Shown: positions 1-12,051 of the stretch, in pieces | Numbering within the stretch: the stretch's first letter is position 1 | How the letters are laid out: every line of letters begins with the position of its first letter | From: Sphagnum magellanicum | Taxonomy: Eukaryota; Streptophyta; Sphagnopsida; Sphagnales; Sphagnaceae | Assembly (NCBI GenBank): GCA_021904315.1 | Contig: CM038922.1 | Span: 9,895,347-9,959,346 of the forward strand | Direction: 5' to 3' | DNA length: 64,000 nt | Notes under the pieces: model-generated | The model's input: the letters and a program-made list of their open reading frames with translations, nothing else | The model's database searches: none | Told to the model about the DNA's origin: nothing | Program-made: the position numbers and the translations under genes

Positions 1-1010
1 GGAATTTTTTTTTGTCAAATCGCCAAATTTTTGTGAAAAGTTCTAGTAGGTAGCCAAGAATATAGAAGGATTGTGATTTTTTTCTACTTTCTTGTTCAGT
101 ATGCATAAGCCAAAATTTGGATAAATTAGTTTTTGGATGATCGCCACCTTGGCTAAATCACAAAATCCTGTTTTTTTAAAAACACACTGTCTGAGCCAAG
201 TTACCTTCTTTCGGCTACAGTTATACTTTTACTTTTCCCACCTTATGTTTTTAACTTGTAAACTTATTCCAATTAACTACCTACCAAATTTGATCCGGTA
301 GCAAGTAGGGTAAAAAATAAGATAGGCTTTTGAAAAAAAAAAATTCCTTTTTGGTTTTTCTTGAAAGCAGGGGAGCCCTAGAATGTTTTTGGCGATAATC
401 TATAGGAATAATTAAGCCAAATTTGGCGACATGCTAAATATGAAAGTAAAATTTGTTTAACATCCTTCACTTGTTTTTGGGCTACCCCTACTTGAGCCAT
501 GTATAGAAATCTGGAATTTTTTTTTAAAAAGTCAAAATATGGCTATTGATAATCTCAAAAAACACTTGATTTTAGTTCATTTAATTTGTAATAAATCTTT
601 TTGGCTATATATATATATATATATATAGTGGGCTAACTTTTACTTGGAAGCAGTGGTTTTTTTTTTTTTAATTAATTTTCTCAGGTTGCTCCAAAAGTGA
701 TGATCAGCCACAAGAGGATTTAGCCAAATCTGGCTAAAAAAGACAAATAAAGAAGTAGAAAATCGAGGAATCTTATTACATGTTGGCTAACCACTAGAAC
801 CTATGAGCTAAATATGGCGACTTCAGAAAAAAGAAAGCTCGAAATCTGCCCAAATCCTCCAAATATCTTGACGTTTTCAAAACTTTTTTCCTCAAAATGT
901 GGCGATTTTTTTGGGAAAAAATTCCAAAAAATTCTCTCGACCATATAGCGTGGAACTATTTTTGAATTGTTTTTGGCAAAATTCCGAAATCTCGCCAAAA
1001 AAAAAAAAAA
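1..1010. repeat. Dispersed AT-rich repeat with GGCTAAAT / GGCGATTT motifs
   Basis: No gene is visible. The tract is filled with short recurring phrases such as AGCCAAATTTGGCTA, TGGCTAAATC and TCTGGCGATTT, with poly-T runs and an (AT)n stretch near 608-627. The same vocabulary returns at about 6993-7160, 20290-20990 and 63180-63660, so this is a family of related copies and not unique sequence. No terminal repeats or coding capacity could be defined. It may be a decayed satellite or non-autonomous element. Confidence 0.6.
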
Positions 1011-1099
1011 TCACTGCTTGGAAGTTGAGTGGCAAGTTGCACTTCATCTTAAGCTAAGTTACTTCTTTCAGCTACCATCTTACTTTTACTTTTTTCACT

Positions 1100-1704
1100 T
1101 TATGTTCTTTACTTTTGACTTTGTACCTACCTGCCCCACCCCGTCTCTCCCCCCCTCTCTCTCTCAGAGGGAGAACTCGCCATTCCCTCTCCGCTAGCTC
1201 TCAAATGCAGCGATGGCTGTTGCAACCGCTCTCGACTGCACAAGAAGTTTCTGAAGAAGACGAGAACTCGAAGAAGAAGAAGAGGAGGAAGTGCTGAACG
1301 CGCGCGAGAGAAAGAAGTTTTTGAAGTTTTTCTTTTGTGTTCCTGGAATCAGTTAAGAGGTGGAAGAAAGAAGCAGACACGGAGACAGACGGAGCCGGGG
1401 GCTACTGGACGGGCGACTCGGGGACGGAGAGATGCTGAGAAGAATAATCCCTTGGAGCTAGTTGCTTTCTGCTGTAAGGGGAAGAGTCGAACAAGGAAGG
1501 AACAATTGGGGGTGTGTGTTTTGGTAAAAAGCGGTTGGAGATAGCGGTAGAGACAGACAATCAGACAGTCAGAGAGAAAGAAGAGAGGCAGAAGATAGGG
1601 AGAGAGAAGGAAGGAAGGGGTGGGACGACGACGACGACGACGACGATGACGACACAGTGAGGGAGCTGCTGCGATGGAGAGATGATGATGATGATGAGTT
1701 TAAG
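1100..1704 (+). promoter_or_regulatory. Probable promoter and 5' leader of the F-box gene
   Basis: This tract precedes the F-box ATG. It holds a pyrimidine patch (CT runs near 1140-1170), then purine/GA-rich leader sequence (about 1540-1620) and a (GAC)n run near 1625-1655. Plant core promoters and 5' UTRs often carry such CT/GA patches. No clear TATA box or transcription start can be assigned by eye. Confidence 0.4.
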
Positions 1705-4422
1705 ATGAGTCTGTCGTGGCTGTGGCTTGCTTTGTTGTCGTCGGAGGAAGATTTGACGTTGGCGTTGTCGACGACGGTGGCTGAGAAGATGTTTCTGAAG
1801 CGGCGATGTGTCGATGGATGTAAGCAGCAGGTGGAGAGCAGCGTGGCGGTGGAGGAGGAGGAGGAGAGGTCTTCTTCAGAGCGTATCTCTGTTTTGGATC
1901 TGCCGGAGCTTGCTTTGGAAGGTATACTAACGCGCTTGCCGGCGACGTCTTTGGCGCATATGGCAGGCGTGTGCCAGGAGCTGCGCAAGAGGTGTTGTAG
2001 CGATCATTTGTGGCAGCATCTGTTCCAACAGAAGTGGTCACGCATTGCCGGTCCCTCGGCGTTCCGTGAGTGGCAACAGCATTTGAAATCGCAAGCGGAG
2101 GAGATGGCAGGAGCGGCGGCGGCGGACCGGAGTGCTGCTGCGCGCTTCTTCTGGGGTTGGCCGCTCTCTTGCTTGTGGCCTTTCTCGTGGCTGCAGCATC
2201 TGCAACATGGGCAGCAGCAGCCGGCAACAACGCGCCTTCCTCCTCTTGATTCTCTCATGGCTTGGTACTGGGCGCTGGAGAGCGGCACCTTCTGGTTCCC
2301 TGCTCAAGTCTACAACCGCGAGGTCCTTGTTCTCTTTCGCCTCCTCTCCTTTTGGGAACAATTCCCATGTGTTTTACCAACTACATGTTCTCTAGCTACA
2401 ACATGAAGAAAGATAGGGACATTCAATCTTGGGGCAGTGGTAACATTCTCTCCTTTGGCATTGTCTTCTTTCTGGACCATGCCATTTCTCATTTGTAGCA
2501 AAGATGTCATGCTACTCTCCTCCACATACATCTCATCAAAGAAAGATGGGTTTCTCATGAGGATGGCCTCAGACAACACACTAATGAGATGATCATGATG
2601 ATGGCATCATATGAGATTCATCTGCAGACAACTTGCTGCTCCTAGGTCAAGCACATTGCTGCACCACCTGAACTGTTTTCTCAATGTTTCACGCTTGTTG
2701 TGCAATTGCCTTCAAGGTGTTGTTTGTTGTGGAGTTTTGTCTACAATCTCACAGAAGAGTGAGCCTCCATCGCAGAACTGAATATTGTGGGACAATGTTT
2801 CTCTGCATCAATGTGGAGCATTATTACATGGCCTTCTTTAGCTCACTGATTTTGTCTTTTGATGGTGTAGCTGATCTTGAAGATTGAAGTGATGATGGTG
2901 ATGCTACTACAGTAGTTGCAATGTTTTGCTGAAAATTGTTGATTTGGATCTGATGGATTTTTTTTGTAGCAGAACGGGCATGTGGGCTTTATGTTGTCAT
3001 GCTATGACGCAGAATTGAGCTATGACCGCCACTCTGACTCCTTCCGTGCCAGGTATATACCCCTTCCATAATTGAAGCTTTTCTTCACCTGCATTTTGAT
3101 GCAGGTGAAGTGAAATCTCAGAAAAGTTTTACCTCCTGACTTGTAAATAAAACTTCTGTAACACTTTCACTGCAACTGGTAAGTGTGGATGTGTTGTGGT
3201 AGATATCCACCACATGGTCTACGGTCAATAGTGGTGGAGGAGGGAGTGCAATGGGACAGATTGCGAGCTCCTCCCCTGGACATGCCTGCACATGATCTGC
3301 ACCAATCTGATTGCCTTGAGGAACTGCAGCCAGGTGATCATGTTGAGGTGCAATGGCGCAGGAACAAGGACTTCCCATATGGTAACTCCCCATCTTTCAA
3401 CCTTCTTCTGCAGCCAATATTTGCTTGCACTGACGTGAATCTGTTGTCAAAAGTTATATATCTTTGATCATATTACTGTCACAACTGGATGTATTGTGTT
3501 CCTTCAGGAGTCTCAATGAGCTGTCTTCATATTAAAGCTGTCATTGCATTGCTGTTAGGCCAAGGAGGCAATCATCTCAACATTGTGGTTTTAGTTTGAC
3601 CGTCTGAAATCATTGCAAAAGGAAGACAATCAGTGTTCTGAGCTGGGGAAGGTTGTGTACATGGCAGGGTGGTGGTATGGGGTGGTGGGTCATGCTGAGA
3701 CATGTAGCCGTGAGAGTCACCACTGCTCTTGCCATCTCCATGGTTTGTGTTCCTTGCCTGTGGCCCTGAAATAAATGCAGCAAAAGATGGCTGATTTAGG
3801 TGGACACCCTTAGTTAGGAATAATGGACTTGTAGTGCTGGTGTAATGGCTTGAATATGATCTCTGAGGTGGCATGATCTAGGTTTTTCCCATCTTTTTGC
3901 ACCTTTGTTCATCCAGATATATCTGTGTAGATTTTTCTTTTAGGTTTCTGACAATTTCTTGGGTGGCTGTCATGCTGAAGATCTGCCTCATCATGTGATG
4001 ATCCTGAAAATTTCATTAGATTTTAGGTTCCTGCCCATGATCACAGCCACTCTTTTGTATCTGGCTGTGATGAAGCTTTCTGAAGCTGTTGGAGACAGGC
4101 ATCATTATATTCGTGACTGGGAATATTTTGTATTTCAGTTTTTCAGCATCATCAGTATCATATTAGGTGCTTCACAAGCTCAAGAGTCTGAGCTCACATG
4201 TGCAGAAACTGGGTGCATGGGCCACAATGTACAGGAATGGTGTGGTTAGAATTCAATCAATATTCAGTTGGATCACGCTGGAGGCGGGCTGCTATTGATC
4301 GGAAAAATCATCGGGAGGAGGGAAATGAAGCAGAGGGTTTCTATGGAGGCATCAGGAAATTAAGCACAAAGGATGAGGTAAGCAGTTGGGAGCGACTATG
4401 GCCAAGTGAAACATTAGAGTGA
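1705..4422 (+). CDS. F-box protein (plant At2g26850/At2g32560-like family)
   Basis: Five exons join in frame with GT..AG borders: 1705-2322, 2973-3052, 3203-3381, 3668-3742 and 4235-4422, giving 379 aa. The F-box ([17 protein letters not shown], then the SDHLW segment) is at about residues 62-105, after a short hydrophobic N-terminus and an acidic run. The C-terminal part reads through the family-specific phrases [49 protein letters not shown] and GFYGGIRKL, ending [12 protein letters not shown]-box proteins bind SKP1 and bring substrates to SCF ubiquitin ligases; the substrate here is unknown. The upstream in-frame GTG at 1657 is not a plausible start, so the first in-frame ATG (1705) was chosen. 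Length matches what I recall for the Arabidopsis relatives (about 370 aa). All exon joins preserve phase, so the gene looks intact. Confidence 0.9.
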
Positions 4423-5885
4423 ACCTCACTGGAGTTCAATCTTTGTAAACCATAATTCACTTATTGCAACAGTGACTCCAAAGTGTATTTGTAGAGAGCT
4501 CAAATTTAGTCTCAGATTGGAAGCCCAGTTCATGAACTTGATCCTATACTACAATTATGTTCAGGTTAGACAGTTCTGGTGGGGGCAGGGTATTACTCCA
4601 TGACCTTGCTTTGTGTGAGAGCTATGATTACTGTAATGCCTCTCACTGGTTCATAGACACCCCTGCATCTTCAAATGAAGACATAGCAGGTGGAAAGAGG
4701 AGTGACAGAAAAGGTTTATGATTCCACAGTCTATTTTGTGCACAGAAATTGTTGAATCTTTGCAACCCTTCCACTGTCCATCTTAGTTGGTAAACTGCTT
4801 GCATGTCAGGTTTGCTGTTCTTGCAGTGAAACCAAATGGTGGACTAGGGTTCAGGTAACTGAATTTCATGGGTTTATGTTTATGTTTGAAAGAAATCATT
4901 GAATTATATTTTACTGTGCAAAATTGATGGAAGTTGGAACCAAGAGACTTCTCTTTAAACCCCTGGGGTTTTTGGGTTTAAGTATGGTTTTTCTACCTCT
5001 TTCACTGCAGGATTTCTAGGGTTATACTTATGTGAAAAGCTGCAATTCGACTAAATGAATTGCTTGGAAAAAAGTGAATATACCTACTCATCAGTTTCGG
5101 ATCTTGTGAGATTGTGCATTGGCTGAGCATGAGTGCCAATGTCTGCCTTAATGTTGGAAGACCTTTGAACGGGGCTGATTTCCTCATGGTGTTCAACAGT
5201 TCTCAAATCACCAATGGGCAGATGGGGTATTTCATATTTCAAGTGTTTCGTATTTCATTTCTAACTTGATTATTTTCTGTTAAACCTTGCACTGAATCCA
5301 CACTTCAGAATTTGATTCTTCATGACAGAAAAACACAGTCTTCTGCAATCAAAATTTTTAGCATGTGAACTGCCAATGAGCTGTTTGTTAAGTGCATTAT
5401 CAAATCAGCAATAAACTCCTTTAAAAGCCTTACACAAACTGTTTTGCCAAAGAAACGAGCCTTCTTGGGTGGATGAGCTTGAAGACACATAAAATGCCAA
5501 ACATCCATTTGCACAATTTTTTCCATCTCCTATACACTAATACTTGCAAATTCTTCCAGTTTTTTTTCCTTCTCAGTTTTATGATTGAGCATCAGTTGTG
5601 GCTTCAAAATGTTGGACTTGCATAGCACACCAGTCATCGATATGATACCTTTTTTTTATAATATGATGTCCATTTCAAATTCATAAGGATTTATATTTTC
5701 ATTACAAGTGCATGTTTTTAATAATCACATCTAACATTAAAGAGAAATCATCTGATCATCTTTATCTGGTTCAATGTTTAGGAATGTTTAGTTGATCAAC
5801 TAATGATGCTACCAGATAGTGCAAATTAAGCTTTTGAAGTTACTTCATTGATCATCTAGGAAATGGTTGTTAGTTGCACCCACGT
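4423..5885. other. 3' UTR and intergenic sequence, no gene seen
   Basis: The stretch downstream of the F-box stop contains only short, unsupported reading frames. The first few hundred bases are probably 3' UTR. Nothing else is recognisable. Confidence 0.5.
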
Positions 5886-6167
5886 TGTTTGAAGTGTGTG
5901 ATATATGAATTCCACATGGTCACAGAGTCAGATGATTACTCAATTGGGTCTGCTAATTGAGTGCATTTCACCGGACCCTGTTTGAAGCGTGTGATATATG
6001 AATTCCATATAGTCACAGAGTCAGATGATTACTGAATTGGGTCTGCTAATTGAGTGCATTTCACCGGACCCTGTTTGAAGTGTGTGATATATGAATTCCA
6101 CGTGGTCACAGAGTCAGATGATTACTCAATTTGGGTTTGCTAATTGAGTGCATTTCACTGGACCCCG
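5886..6167. repeat. 93-bp tandem repeat, three copies
   Basis: Copies begin with TGTTTGAAG at 5886, 5979 and 6072, an exact 93-bp spacing. The third ends near 6167, where the sequence diverges after a final ATTTCACTGGACCC. Copies differ by only a few substitutions (for example ACATGG/ATATAG/ACGTGG). An open frame starting at 6131 runs out of the last copy but has no recognisable product. Confidence 0.9.
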
Positions 6168-7304
6168 TAGGTGTGAGGCGATTTCAACAGATCCTCAAAC
6201 TTATGACCTCATTCACATGCAAGTGGTCTCTTCAGCTTGTATCAAGGCCAGTAAGATCTTTCACATCCAAAAACTTCAAAGATGTTGTTGGGAACATCTG
6301 TTTGCCAGGGAACCAAGACAATTCTTCAATGAGCCAAAACAAATTTTTTTTATTGCTCAACATTGTGAAGGTTCTATCAACTGTAATGTTCTGGTGTACT
6401 ACTGCATTGATGCATTACAGTTCAGAGTTGTTCAGTTCACATTTCAGATGTACTATGAGTTTAAACATTGATGCAGAGGTAGTAGTTTCTACATATCTGA
6501 GGGGAGGTGATTCTGCCCACAGTGACCAGGATGGATCCTTGTGGCTCAACCCTTTGTTGATGCATAGTAGCCGTTCTCTGGATTTACACTGTGCAACATC
6601 TTCATTCAGGCTGTGGCGTTCCACGACGAGTGACGGCAATTTTTCCAGAGCCTCAGAGGTGACAAACAAGAGTGAAATGGAGTTGGTTAATTTATAAAGA
6701 AAACATAGCGACGGAACTTTGGCAGCTTACAACCATCGCAAAGTAAATAAGCGGCGCTCAGAAATTCCAGTTCTACAAGGTGGGTCATAGGACAGAGGTT
6801 TTATGCACAGAAAGCAAGCGACGGCAATGGCTTACAAGTTGTCCGTCGTCCAGGTAGCAAACATCAGAGCGACATCAGAGCGCACTCACTGGTTCACCTC
6901 CGAAGACATCCAACCTTTGCAGGCAGAAAGCGAAGGCAAAAAAGCACAAGAGAACAAACCAATTTTGTGATGTGGCTGAAGTGGTGAGCATCCATAAGAT
7001 GATTTAGCCAAATTTGGCTACATACTAAATATTAAAGTAGGAAAAAAAAAAACAGAATCCTTCAATATTCTTGGCTAATTACTGGATCTTATCATAGAAA
7101 TCTGGCGATTTCGATTTAATTTTTTTTTTCCCTTCAAAATATGGTGAATCTATACCACTAGTTTTGAACACATAAAACATTGAAAATCACACCACTACAA
7201 CACAACACTAAAACATATAACATGCACCATGCCAATACAAATCTGACACAATGGCCAAACAAAACCAACAAAACACAACTTAACCAAAAAAAAATCATAC
7301 ATCA
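6168..7304. other. Intergenic, ending in a copy of the dispersed AT-rich repeat
   Basis: About 6168-6980 contains no supported gene. From about 6993 to 7160 the GATTTAGCCAAATTTGGCTA vocabulary of the dispersed repeat reappears. The remainder up to the Helitron boundary is A-rich. Confidence 0.45.
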
Positions 7305-8858
7305 TCTTATATATTAATTCACTTGGTCTTCCCGTCTGTCTGTGACGTGACGTTCTGCTGCATAAGACGTTCTGCTGCAGAACCGGCGGCAGTTGGGAAA
7401 AGCAACTGCTCCCTTCTGCAATATTCTTCTGCCATGCCTTGATGGGTCTTGCTGCTTCTTCCTCCTCTGCAATTTTTCTGTAACGGGTCTTGCTGCTACT
7501 TTTCCTTCTGCAATTTTTCCTAGCTAAAGAACAATTACCAATCATGAGTTTCAATTCTGTAGAAATCACATTGGAAGGCATAGATCACAGCAGCCTCAAC
7601 ATAACAATAAAAGATGACTGGACATGAGTTATTCAGGAGGATCTCCAGAATCTCAAGGCTTGGCAAGTTGACATTGTAAATTCCCAGTGGTCTGCCTTCT
7701 TTGTTCCTGACCACTTTCCAGACTCTACAGACTCTGTTCTATCAAATTAACTTCACAACATGATTTGCAGAGTCTAATACAACTGATAGAAGAAGTCCTC
7801 CTACAGTAAGAGTGGCCATAGACTCTGAAGTGAGTCAATCCTATAACAACACCATGGAGGCCTTAATCCAAAAATTTACAACTGCAGAAGCCATCTGCTG
7901 ATCAGTCAACAGGATCTCCTATGTGTCCTATGGCACTCTAAGTCATAGAGCCCTCTGCACACTCCAGTCTGCAGAAACTTTGCCAGTATCTCCAAGTCTT
8001 TGCTGCTTGGAGCAGCAGTGAGGAGCACAAGGGTTTTCTCTCAAAAGCTCTGTGTTTGGAGATAGCAGCTGCTGAGTATTCTTCATGTGCTCAGCAGCAG
8101 TAGCAGCATCATCAAGTGGGAAGAACAACCACCACCACCACCATGAGCAGCAGCAGAAAGACCAGCAACAGGAAGAGGAAAGGTGTTGCTGCTGCTATGC
8201 ACCCTCGCAACAAGTATGCAGAAAATGCACCTGATTTCAGTCTCTTAGCGTCCAAGTACCCTGCCTTCAGGAGCTTTGTCTCCTATGGTGCTGGCGCCAA
8301 CAACAGACCCAGAATCGACTGGACTGATTTCAATGCCACCAGAGACCTCACTCGTGTGTTGCTGGACCATGATTATGGCATAAAATGGTAAGCAAGTACA
8401 CCTACCAACTTTTCCTTCCTTTCTCCAAGAGATTTGCAAGGTTGAAGACGCAGACAGATTGTTCCATCTCTTGGAGCTCTGCTGCATTTGTAGAGATTCA
8501 TCACTAGAGGAGGAGCTCAGGAGTTTTGGAATCTAATGCCACGATGATCTTCTTGGACGAGCTTCATAGATTTCTGGGCATGTGCACATGCATGAGAAGA
8601 AGAAGAAGATTCTCTTTACCTCCAATTTTGATTCTGTCTGCATTTTCATTCTTATAAAATGCAAGGTGGATACCAGATGGGCAGCTGTGTCCAACCGTCA
8701 CAAATCGAGCAAACTATATACACTGGATTGAGGATATACGTCTGTCGAAACCGTCTTGCTCGAGAGGAGCACGATCTCGGTTTAAAGAAAATAAATACGA
8801 TTTAAATAAATAAACTGGGCGGACTTCACAGTGACCAAAGGTCACAGGTTCCCACTAG
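7305..8858 (+). mobile_element. Helitron 1, carrying a FIO1/METTL16 gene fragment
   Basis: The left end is TCTTATATATTAATTCA preceded by host A. The right end is a perfect 6-bp-stem hairpin (GTGACC-AAA-GGTCAC, 8831-8845) followed 9 bases later by CTAG (8855-8858) and host T. This is the signature of a Helitron inserted between A and T: 5' TC, 3' hairpin plus CTAG, no target duplication. A second element at 43216-44157 has nearly the same ends (shared left about 45 bases; shared right AGGTTMCCACTAG), which independently supports both boundaries. No Rep/helicase is encoded, so the element is non-autonomous. The interior holds a host-gene fragment at 8143-8743. Confidence 0.85.
8143..8813 (+). 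pseudogene. FIO1: 5' fragment of FIO1/METTL16 U6 snRNA m6A methyltransferase gene
   Basis: Exon 1 (8143-8387) encodes a basic start, then MHPRNKYAENAPDFSLLASK and RIDWTDFNATRDLTRVLL. Exon 2 starts at 8666 after a GTAAGC...GCAAG intron and continues WIPDGQLCPTV, NRANYIHWIED. These are the N-terminal landmarks of plant FIO1 and animal METTL16, which methylate U6 snRNA. Homology stops at about 8743; the frame then runs through unrelated residues to TAA at 8811-8813, giving a chimeric 130-aa frame. The SAM-binding core and NPPF catalytic motif are absent, and I found no later exons downstream. The fragment lies wholly inside Helitron 1, so it is best read as a captured gene piece that kept its intron. 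The ATG at 8143 is the first in frame; an upstream GTG at 8116 is not a likely start. It cannot be an active methyltransferase. Confidence 0.85.
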
Positions 8859-10349
8859 TTTTAATAATATAAAATGACAAATAATTTTGTCACACCAAAT
8901 ATATCAAACCAAAACTTAATGGATTAATTTGTTGAATAATATATTCTTTTGACACAACCTATTTAAGCCAAAGGCTACTACATACATAAAGGCCCACTTG
9001 TATGTATTCAGCACCTTGTTTCAACATACATTATGGTCCTTATCGATTGTGGTGATGTAGCCATTCTTCTTTGTGTCCTATGTTATGTAATACTAACATG
9101 AAATGTTTAATAATCCTTGTAGGAAAATCATTGTGCTAGTTTTGATTGCATTGTTAGTATTTTCATAATTGTTTTGTGACCTAGGATTTTATTTTAATTG
9201 CTTTGAAATAGTTACGATGGAAGCATTTGACAAACTATTAATCTTTTCCACCCTTGTACTTTGTTCCAAATTGTTAGTAATTTTTTGCACCAATGACATA
9301 TTGCATGTATATATTATATTATGTTTTTCCCAATGATGTTATGTTGTGGGAGCCATGAAGGACATGCAAAAACCACATTATCTTTTAGTATGGCAACATC
9401 ATTTATTCTCAAAAAGTTTTTCTAAAATTGCAATACTAGAGGGACAAACTTTTGGTGGACCATCTTTAGTTATAGTGATCAACATGGCACAAGTGTAAGC
9501 ATTGATGCCTTTTTGCCAAAAAATAAAATAAAAAATTGCAAGGAGGTTTGAATTTGTCCCAAAGAAGTTTTGCACACAATTGGAACACATTTATTTCTGC
9601 ATCTTAGCATATACACTTTGAACCAATTCTTGATGGTTCATTGCATAATAACAATTTTGATTATTTGTGCAAAGAAGGGAGTATGCATGTATTCAAATAA
9701 TAATAATACAATATGATCATGAAAAATTGAAACAAGTTAGTATGGTGATGAGAGACAAATGAAACAACATTGAAAAAATTGGGTATAAACTTGATCAAGC
9801 ATCTAAAATCATCACGCATGCACGTCATGATGTTTTTCTCCCTTTCTTGATTGTAAGATCAATAAGAACCAAGGGCATCCCAACTAATCACATAAATATT
9901 CAAAACAACCAAGATTAGTAAATTCACAATTTCATTAAAAAATTTGACCTACAAGCACAAAAAAACACTCCAAATACGCATGGAAGAGAAAGATTCCTAA
10001 TGGAGTACAAAATGGGCTCCACTCACACAAGCTCCGACTAAAGGTCAAAGAATCATAAAAATCCCAATTGCAAGTACCATATGATGAAGGGGTTTCAAGA
10101 CCCCATATTATTGAGACAATATCACATAACAAACAACTATCTAAAATGTGGTGCATGCCGAGGTTTCCATAACAAGTTCACAAACTTGAAAATGGCCTTA
10201 ATACGTCACTTTCACTGAAGAGCTCACACAAATATAACCAAATCTGCTCAAGTGTTCTCCATCTTCAGATCACAGCATGAAGAAAACTTGCAGAAGAGAG
10301 GAAGAATACATAGAAGCTCCAATTGCAAACTGGTTGACAGATGCTAAAA

Positions 10350-10381
<32 letters not shown>

Positions 10382-10799
10382 GTGTGCGTGCGTTCTGCCT
10401 TCCATCCAAACCACAAAGAGGATCAAAGCAAGCCAAACATTATGCAGGGCTATGGCATATCATTACCTTACACCAACAGCCACATTTGAAATTGCCACAG
10501 GACTGCTTACACACTAAGCACTTGTCTCTCTGACCTGCATTATACCCACTCAAGGCCATGAACTGTAATTTTCCACATCTCCATGATGCATTCATAAATA
10601 ACAGATGGCCCTAAGCACAACCTGATCTGATGTGCACAGCTGAACTCAAAGCTTGCACCTCTTGCAGTCCCCTTGCTGATTCTACCATGGCTCTTCCAAA
10701 TACTTAAGCTCTACACCCCTGTGTCCTGAAAATAACCTCCTGAGGCAACAGGCATGAGAGGGGACTGGATGTAGCACTCTTTTAGCCACCACACGAAAG
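8859..10799. other. AT-rich intergenic sequence, no gene seen
   Basis: No supported coding sequence. There is a compound microsatellite, (CT)n followed by (CA)n and GTGTGCGTGCG, at about 10351-10392. The rest is featureless to me. Confidence 0.5.
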
Positions 10800-10903
10800 T
10801 GCAGCACAATATGCAGCCTCAAACCTTAGAGCAGCAGCCAGAATTGTTAATTGCAACAATTATGGTTGCTGCTCTCAGGTTTGAGGCTGCATTTTGTGCT
10901 ACA
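10800..10903 (+). ncRNA. Candidate miRNA-precursor-like hairpin
   Basis: Two 49-base arms (10800-10848 and 10855-10903) separated by a 6-base AATTGC loop pair with only about five mismatches. The core ATGCAGCCTCAAACCT pairs perfectly with AGGTTTGAGGCTGCAT. A near-perfect stem of this length with a short loop, sitting alone in unique-looking intergenic DNA, fits a plant pri-miRNA or a young inverted duplication. I do not recognise the arm sequence as a known conserved miRNA. A small MITE is the alternative. Either strand could be the transcript. Confidence 0.5.
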
Positions 10904-12051
10904 TCTTGGCACCAAGGGCAATGAGCAATGGCAACAAGTTCTTTGCCTCATTTAGAACATCAATGATGAGACATTTAAGAATTCATCTACAAGGTGACTG
11001 GCCACACCACAGGTTGTTCTTTATTGCAGGGGCCATAAGCCTCCTCATCAATAAGCATCACATGTCTAAAAACATCACACTTTGAAGAGCCTATTTCAAG
11101 TCACTGTGAAACAGACTTATAAATTTCATCTGAGTACTTGGCCACAACACCATATCTATGAAATTGCAGAGAAATCTCCACAACGCCAATTTGAAGGTAA
11201 CAGAACTATAAGTGCAGTCATAACCTTATGTGAGACTCACAAAGAATCAGACCTCACCTCCATCACCAATAGCAGTGACAAGCTGCCATGACTGCCTACT
11301 GACTTCATCAGCTCTTGAAAGTGGGTGTAAATAAGTATATAATAGTCTGCCCAAAATCTGGACAAACCATTGAACAAAATCTGTGTCCTGAGTTTCAATT
11401 GCAGTTCTGAAAGCAACAGAAAAACCCAGTCATGAAGTTGGCTAGCACTTGAGAGATGTACTTGGACACAGCACCACACAAATTGTCTTTCCTGTACTAG
11501 TCAAGTCAAAATGGATTGAAGAGACAAGGTCAAATGTAGCAAACAATACAAGCTCTTTGCAAAAAGTAAAGTTCTTGAAATTGTAATAAATGTGTTGATG
11601 ATATTATGACATCACATAGTTGCTGAACTACAACTGCCTGATCTTTGTGCCTATAAAGAACTGGAAACATCACAAAACTGCACAGGGACATTATTATGTT
11701 CATGACCAAGATATAGCTAAATAAACTGTGTCTGGAACTTTGACTTTATCAAAGGAAAAGGTGCACAACAACAATGCTACACTTACAAAACTGGCAATAT
11801 GGAAGCTGAGTACCAATATTATGTGAAATGCATGCAGAGCTGCTAACAGATGAAGCCGGGAAAGTGGAGATAGGTCTTCTACCTATTTATTAACCCTTCA
11901 CAATATCTAGGCCTCCAGCTGAGCTGCAATAGAAGTCCTTTGAAAAGGTGTGACATTTTGAACATGAGCTGCAGCCAGCTTCTTTGTGAGGGTAGAGTAC
12001 AGTTTTCACATCACGTGTGTCTTTACCAAAAGCATACAAGGTGAACCTTAT
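10904..12051. other. Intergenic sequence downstream of SFT2, with a block repeated at 35 kb
   Basis: No coding sequence is supported. About 11205-11480 resembles about 35020-35300 in the same orientation: both share AGTGCAGTCA, CTGACTTCATCAGCTC, GTGGGTGTA and related phrases in the same order. The block near 35 kb lies within the SAP18 3' region. Confidence 0.5.

Noticed and set aside
1569..2361. Several long minus-strand frames opposite the F-box exon 1
   Set aside because: They are low-complexity serine/proline shadows of the real plus-strand exon, which has clear F-box homology and splice sites.
6131..6697. 188-codon open frame after the 93-bp repeat
   Set aside because: It starts with TTG, begins inside the tandem repeat, and matches no family I know. 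The composition looks like chance open frame.
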